Shown here: positions 6,529 to 9,677 of the stretch, in pieces
Layout: the number at the start of each line of letters is the position of its first letter
How positions within the stretch are numbered: position 1 is the first letter of the stretch
NCBI GenBank assembly: GCA_009691355.1
Contig: SICW01000028.1
Coordinates: 1-9,677 of the forward strand
Origin: Candidatus Woesearchaeota archaeon
GTDB lineage: Archaea > Nanobdellota > Nanobdellia > SCGC-AAA011-G17 > GW2011-AR17
Length of the DNA stretch: 9,677 bases
Direction: 5' to 3'
Notes under the pieces: generated by a model
Seen by the model: only the letters and a program-made list of their open reading frames with translations
Told to the model about the DNA's origin: nothing
Databases searched by the model: none
Program-made: the position numbers and the translations under genes

Positions 6529-6552
6529 AGTTACGAGGTGTAAGTAGTAACT
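6529..6552. repeat. 24-bp inverted repeat between the exporter operon and the trmB-family gene
   Basis: Perfect 6-bp arms, AGTTAC (6529-6534) and GTAACT (6547-6552), are separated by 12 bp. On the minus strand the repeat lies just upstream of the BRE/TATA of the trmB-family gene and starts 1 nt after the TAA stop (6554-6556) of the permease. Its position suits a dimeric-regulator site. It could also form a weak hairpin at the end of the exporter mRNA, but no T-run follows it. Six-base arms can arise by chance. Confidence 0.4.
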
Positions 6553-6553
6553 T

Positions 6554-8200
6554 TTAGCCTGTATTGAAGTATTTCTTAGAGAAACTTCTTGCAAGAATTG
6601 CTCCCACAAGAACAGCAAAACTAAAGCCTAGAAGTAAGTATAGAGGTTCTGTAATTCCTGAGAAAGTAGCTCCAAAAAGGAGGATTTTCTTTAAGAGTAG
6701 TTCGGAGATAATAAAGGGGTTATATTGAACAATATTTCTGGTATAACTCGATAAAGTTTCTAGGGGGAGGATTGCATTTGAGAAGAAGAGCATGATCATT
6801 GCTGCTGAAATTGTTGCTAAAGTGACTGTTGATTTTGTATTGAAAATGTAGCCAAAGAGCATTCCTAGGAGGATAAAAAATGATCCTATAACTAGTAGAC
6901 AAAGGCCGGTAAGCGCAAAGGCTTGTCCTGTGAGTGTATCACTAAAGAAATAGTAGAGAACTGCTATTAATATGGAGGTTTGTAGCACTAAAATAATAAA
7001 ATTACTTACAAATTCTCCGGTCATAAATAGGAATTCATTTGTAGGAGTAATAAAATTTCTAAAGTAGGCTCTGGACTCTTTTTCAGTAATAATGCTTGAG
7101 GCGCTTTGTAGTAAGCTTACAAGCATAATGAGGAGAACAAGAATTGTTGGAAGAATGTAGAGTAAGTAGCTGTTTATTGCACTAATGGGCTCAACTGTTG
7201 TTTTTATTGGGGAAACAATACTCGCTACGTTGGTGATTGCTATTGCGTTTATTGTCTCAGATATTTCTTGTAGTTGAGTGTTGGCTTCTTTTAGTTGACT
7301 TTCTTGGGAGTTGAGTGAGCTGGTTATGCTTGTGCTACTTGTACCTGCTGTTGTTATGGACTCTTTTCCTGTATCAATTTTTGCTCCAAGAGCGGCATAA
7401 TCAGATTCTAGACTAGAAATCAGACTTGTCATTGATGAAATATCACTGTCTGTCACGTTATACTCTGTTTTTAGGCTGTTTATTTCTGAGGTTAATTCGG
7501 TGGTGTCTAAACTATCATAACTAAGGTCTATTCCTTCTAATGTTGAACTTAAGCTGCTTGTGCTTTCTTGTGCCCCTATATTACTTGAGAGAATTTTTGT
7601 GATTGTTGCTTGCGTTTCTACTGTTTTTGTGTTTGAAGAGTCAAGTACGGTAAGGATTTGAGTTACAAGATCTGAACTGAGTGCAGAGGCTTCTACAGAT
7701 ACTTTTGTTGAAATTTGACTTGAAATAAGGTTTGCGATATTAATCCTAGAGTTATCCACATAAATCTTTACAATGTTATTTGCACTATTATCTAAAAGCA
7801 TATCTGGTGGAAAAATAACACAGACTTGAAAATCACTGGATTTTACCGCATCGATACATTCCTCTTCTGATTCAATTTTTAAGATATTATATTGGCTATC
7901 TGAGAGATTTTCAATAATTGAGTTTGAAAGTGGAGAGTAGGAACTGGAATATGTAGCGATATTTAGATCGAATAGTGTTGAAGTATTAAATGCAAGTGCA
8001 ACTAAGGTAATTATGATCAAAGGGCCAAAGAGAAAAATAAGTGCAGAGAATTTTGAACGAATCAGTAGTTTGAGGTTTTTCATGACTGTATAAAATAGTT
8101 TTATAGCAGGATTAATTGGAGGACGTTCTACGAAAAAGTTCTGATTAATAGACTCTGTTTTTACTTCTATGCTGCTTGCTTTTTTAAATAATGCCATCAT
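6554..8200 (-). CDS. ABC-2 type transporter permease with large Ser/Thr-rich ectodomain, 548 aa
   Basis: This is the membrane subunit of an ABC exporter, working with the ATPase encoded just upstream. A cytoplasmic N-terminus with a coupling-type helix (IKLFYTVMKNLKLLIRSK, 33-50) leads to TM1 (about 52-71). A long outside domain follows (about 72-340). Five more membrane helices lie near 343-366, 398-418, 428-451, 455-475 and 515-536. Between TM2 and TM3 is the segment ITEKESRAYFRNFITPTNEF, the usual ABC-2 cytoplasmic loop. This one-plus-five topology fits the family that includes NatB- and YhgE/Pip-like permeases. Residues 201-300 of the outside domain contain 40 Ser or Thr, look helical or coiled-coil, and N-X-S/T sequons occur at 72, 98 and 248. 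The ATG overlaps the ATPase stop by 4 nt (ATGA). The substrate cannot be told from sequence; lipid, surface polymer, peptide or drug export are all possible. Confidence 0.9.
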   Translation of the reverse strand: MMALFKKASSIEVKTESINQNFFVERPPINPAIKLFYTVMKNLKLLIRSKFSALIFLFGPLIIITLVALAFNTSTLFDLNIATYSSSYSPLSNSIIENLSDSQYNILKIESEEECIDAVKSSDFQVCVIFPPDMLLDNSANNIVKIYVDNSRINIANLISSQISTKVSVEASALSSDLVTQILTVLDSSNTKTVETQATITKILSSNIGAQESTSSLSSTLEGIDLSYDSLDTTELTSEINSLKTEYNVTDSDISSMTSLISSLESDYAALGAKIDTGKESITTAGTSSTSITSSLNSQESQLKEANTQLQEISETINAIAITNVASIVSPIKTTVEPISAINSYLLYILPTILVLLIMLVSLLQSASSIITEKESRAYFRNFITPTNEFLFMTGEFVSNFIILVLQTSILIAVLYYFFSDTLTGQAFALTGLCLLVIGSFFILLGMLFGYIFNTKSTVTLATISAAMIMLFFSNAILPLETLSSYTRNIVQYNPFIISELLLKKILLFGATFSGITEPLYLLLGFSFAVLVGAILARSFSKKYFNTG

Positions 8201-9129
8201 TTTCTCGTTGCCGCTTCGAAAACTTCTTCTATAGAAGGTTTGTTTACTTCTACACTGAGCAATTGGTCTCCCTTTGTTTTTATATATGATAAAATAGTAA
8301 TTAATATCTTGTCTGTTTCTCTGGTATAAATGTAGACATAGCGATCCTTCTGGAAAATATTCTTTCCTCCTGCCTTTTTTAAGATAGGGATTAAGACATC
8401 ATAATTCTTCTTTTTTGTTTCTATCTTAATGATTTGATCCCGGGTGTATTTGTCCTTGAGTTGATCTGGACTTCCGATTTCTAAGATTTTTCCATGATGA
8501 ATAATTGCAAGAGTATCACAAATTTTCTCTATTTCTCCAAGAAGGTGAGAAGTGATAATTACTTTTGTTCCACTATCGTCAATTCTTTTTATCAGTGCCA
8601 TAAGTTTTTTTCTTAGAACTGGGTCTAAATTTCCTGTTGGTTCGTCTAAAATTAGAACTTTTGGGTTATGAATCATAGAACAAGCAATATCTAATCTTCG
8701 ATACATTCCCGTAGAAAGCTCCTCAGCGAGTACATGGCGTGAGGCTTCTAATTCCATAAGGTTAAGAACTTCTCCTATTCTGATTGTAATATCATTCCTT
8801 TTCATGTTGTAAAGCCTTGCAAAGTATCTGAGATTTTCTTCTACTGTAAGTTTGGGGTAAACGGACCCGGCTTGTGTTGCAAAACCAAATAATTGGTTCA
8901 TGACTCTTTGATGTTCACGAATATTTAATCCATTATAATATACTGTCCCAGCTTCTGGTTGCCAAAAGCCAATAATAATATTCAGCAGGGTAGTTTTTCC
9001 ACATCCTGAAAGGCCCATAATGCCAAAAATACCTTCACGAGGGATAGAAAGGCTGAGGTTACTTAGAACAGTTTGGTTCCCAAAACTCTTTGAGATATTG
9101 TCAACTCTAATAAAATCCTCTTTTCCCAT
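8197..9129 (-). CDS. ABC-2 transporter ATP-binding protein, 310 aa
   Basis: This is the ATPase subunit driving the downstream permease, on the cytoplasmic face of the membrane. Visible motifs are Walker A GLSGCGKT (39-46), the Q-loop Gln86 in FATQAGSVYPKLTVEENL, and the signature LSTGM (138-142). Walker B LILDEP (159-164), D-loop GNLDP and switch His195 (TSHLL) follow. The signature departs from LSGGQ at its third and fifth residues, a moderate deviation seen in some ABC-2 exporters. After about residue 230 comes a C-terminal domain ending PSIEEVFEAATRK, the usual tail of drug/antibiotic-exporter ATPases (compare 'PSLEDVF..LTG'). Length is normal. The gene has its own TATA box and overlaps the permease gene by 4 nt, so the two form one operon. 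The TrmB-family gene downstream probably regulates it. Confidence 0.95.
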   Translation of the reverse strand: MGKEDFIRVDNISKSFGNQTVLSNLSLSIPREGIFGIMGLSGCGKTTLLNIIIGFWQPEAGTVYYNGLNIREHQRVMNQLFGFATQAGSVYPKLTVEENLRYFARLYNMKRNDITIRIGEVLNLMELEASRHVLAEELSTGMYRRLDIACSMIHNPKVLILDEPTGNLDPVLRKKLMALIKRIDDSGTKVIITSHLLGEIEKICDTLAIIHHGKILEIGSPDQLKDKYTRDQIIKIETKKKNYDVLIPILKKAGGKNIFQKDRYVYIYTRETDKILITILSYIKTKGDQLLSVEVNKPSIEEVFEAATRK

Positions 9130-9152
9130 TATAACCTTTAGGAGCCTTATTT

Positions 9153-9163
9153 CTTTAAATAAC
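9153..9163 (-). promoter_or_regulatory. TATA box of the ABC exporter operon
   Basis: The minus strand has GTTATTTAAAG (9163-9153), with TTTAAA centred 27-28 nt upstream of the ATPase ATG. A leaderless or nearly leaderless mRNA is predicted. I found no copy of the 24-bp inverted repeat or of the CATATATG palindrome here, so a shared operator with the trmB-family gene is not visible by eye. Confidence 0.55.
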
Positions 9164-9211
9164 TTTTTGTTTGCATGAAGATTACTGTGTATTATATCCC
9201 TGAAGAAAAGT

Positions 9212-9677
9212 TTAGGATTTTCTTCTTTCTAAATACATGCAATGAGGCCCATATTTTCTAAAGATACCCTCTGTAGAATCAATACCTTGTGAGCTATAAC
9301 CTTCTGAAGCAAAGATAGCCCCTGTTTCTTTATCTAGACATGTAAGTCCAAACTGTGGAAGCAAGGCTTTTTTTGTTGCTTCTTCTAGTAATGCATTATT
9401 ATAACTCAGAAAAGCTGGTTCAGAATCTAATTGCACTAGAGCAAAAGGAATTCTGTTTACTTTGTAAAAACGTGAAAGATACTCCGCTGCCTGATCAAGA
9501 ACTTCTTTGAATGGTCTTTTGAATTCTGGATCAACATCTCTCACTCTTATTGGTCCTTGTTTAGGGGCATATAGTCCAACTTTTTTTTCTAGAGATGCTT
9601 CAAACTCTCTAATTGTTGAAGAATTTTCACCAGAAAGAATCTCATCTGCAAGACCAATATCCCCAACAAGAATAGTG
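9212..9677 (-). CDS. Uncharacterised protein, C-terminal 154 residues (start outside window)
   Basis: The frame is open from the window edge to the TAA at 9214-9212, so this is the C-terminal part of a longer protein. The GTG at 9544-9542 could be taken as a start. The 44 codons before it read as normal protein (TILVGDIGLADEILSG... then EKKVGLYAPKQGPIRV) and have no stop, so I place the start beyond 9677. I do not recognise the family. The visible part begins with a strand-plus-turn (TILVGDIG), continues with a helix PFKEVLDQAAEYLSRFY, a strand FALVQL and a helix ALLEEATKKALL. It ends with YGPHCMYLERRKS. It has no membrane segment and two cysteines, suggesting a soluble alpha/beta domain. An 82-nt gap with a new promoter separates it from the exporter operon. 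Confidence 0.7.
   Translation of the reverse strand, partial: TILVGDIGLADEILSGENSSTIREFEASLEKKVGLYAPKQGPIRVRDVDPEFKRPFKEVLDQAAEYLSRFYKVNRIPFALVQLDSEPAFLSYNNALLEEATKKALLPQFGLTCLDKETGAIFASEGYSSQGIDSTEGIFRKYGPHCMYLERRKS

Noticed and set aside
6720..6902. 60-aa open frame on the minus strand inside the permease gene
   Set aside because: It overlaps the C-terminal membrane helices of the permease in another frame and has no support of its own.
7220..7660. Ser/Thr-rich stretch of the permease considered as a tandem DNA repeat
   Set aside because: The protein is low in complexity, but I found no regular DNA repeat unit. The bias is at the amino-acid level.
1..9677. CRISPR arrays, insertion sequences, tRNA/rRNA genes, toxin-antitoxin or restriction systems
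   Set aside because: I see no spaced direct repeats, transposase motifs, or gap large enough for an RNA gene. The two small hypothetical genes do not resemble a known toxin-antitoxin pair, and each has its own promoter.

Overview
The window looks like part of a chromosome from a small-genome, AT-rich archaeon, plausibly of the DPANN type (Woesearchaeota/Pacearchaeota-like). The archaeal call rests on four things: an archaeal-type PheS with winged-helix repeats before its catalytic core paired with a short (558 aa) PheT, the N-terminus of the diphthamide enzyme Dph2, a TrmB-family regulator, and archaeal TATA/BRE promoters lying about 26 nt upstream of start codons. The DPANN placement is inferred from gene style and compactness and is not proven. 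Every supported gene is on the minus strand, so transcription runs from high to low coordinates. Spacers are 1 to 83 nt, and no gap exceeds 300 nt.

Layout in transcription order. (1) 9677-9212: C-terminal part of an unrecognised protein whose start lies outside the window. (2) 9129-6554: an ABC-2 type exporter, ATPase then permease, translationally coupled by an ATGA overlap. The permease carries a very large, Ser/Thr-rich extracytoplasmic domain. (3) 6470-5667: a TrmB-family winged-helix regulator, preceded by a spacer with a 24-bp inverted repeat, a TATA box, AT palindromes and a Shine-Dalgarno sequence. It is the natural candidate regulator of itself and of the exporter. (4) 5623-5075: an unrecognised 182-aa protein with a glycine-rich hydrophobic hairpin. 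(5) 5030-1868: pheS-pheT, both subunits of phenylalanyl-tRNA synthetase, separated by 1 nt. (6) 1817-792: a predicted surface lipoprotein with six further cysteines. (7) 759-508 and 470-174: two small unrecognised proteins. (8) 173-1: the start of dph2, whose ATG directly follows the stop codon of the 98-aa gene.

Promoters form the most consistent non-coding signal. Six of the seven transcription units with visible starts have a TATA-like box centred 25-28 nt before the ATG, which predicts leaderless mRNAs. The trmB-family gene is the exception: its box is about 43 nt upstream, and the predicted short leader contains GGAG and AT-rich palindromes. The three genes without their own promoter (pheT, the permease, dph2) are those abutting or overlapping the gene before them. 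I see no CRISPR array, insertion sequence, tRNA, rRNA or clear defence system. The less ordinary parts are the exporter/TrmB module and the uncharacterised small, membrane and lipoprotein genes.
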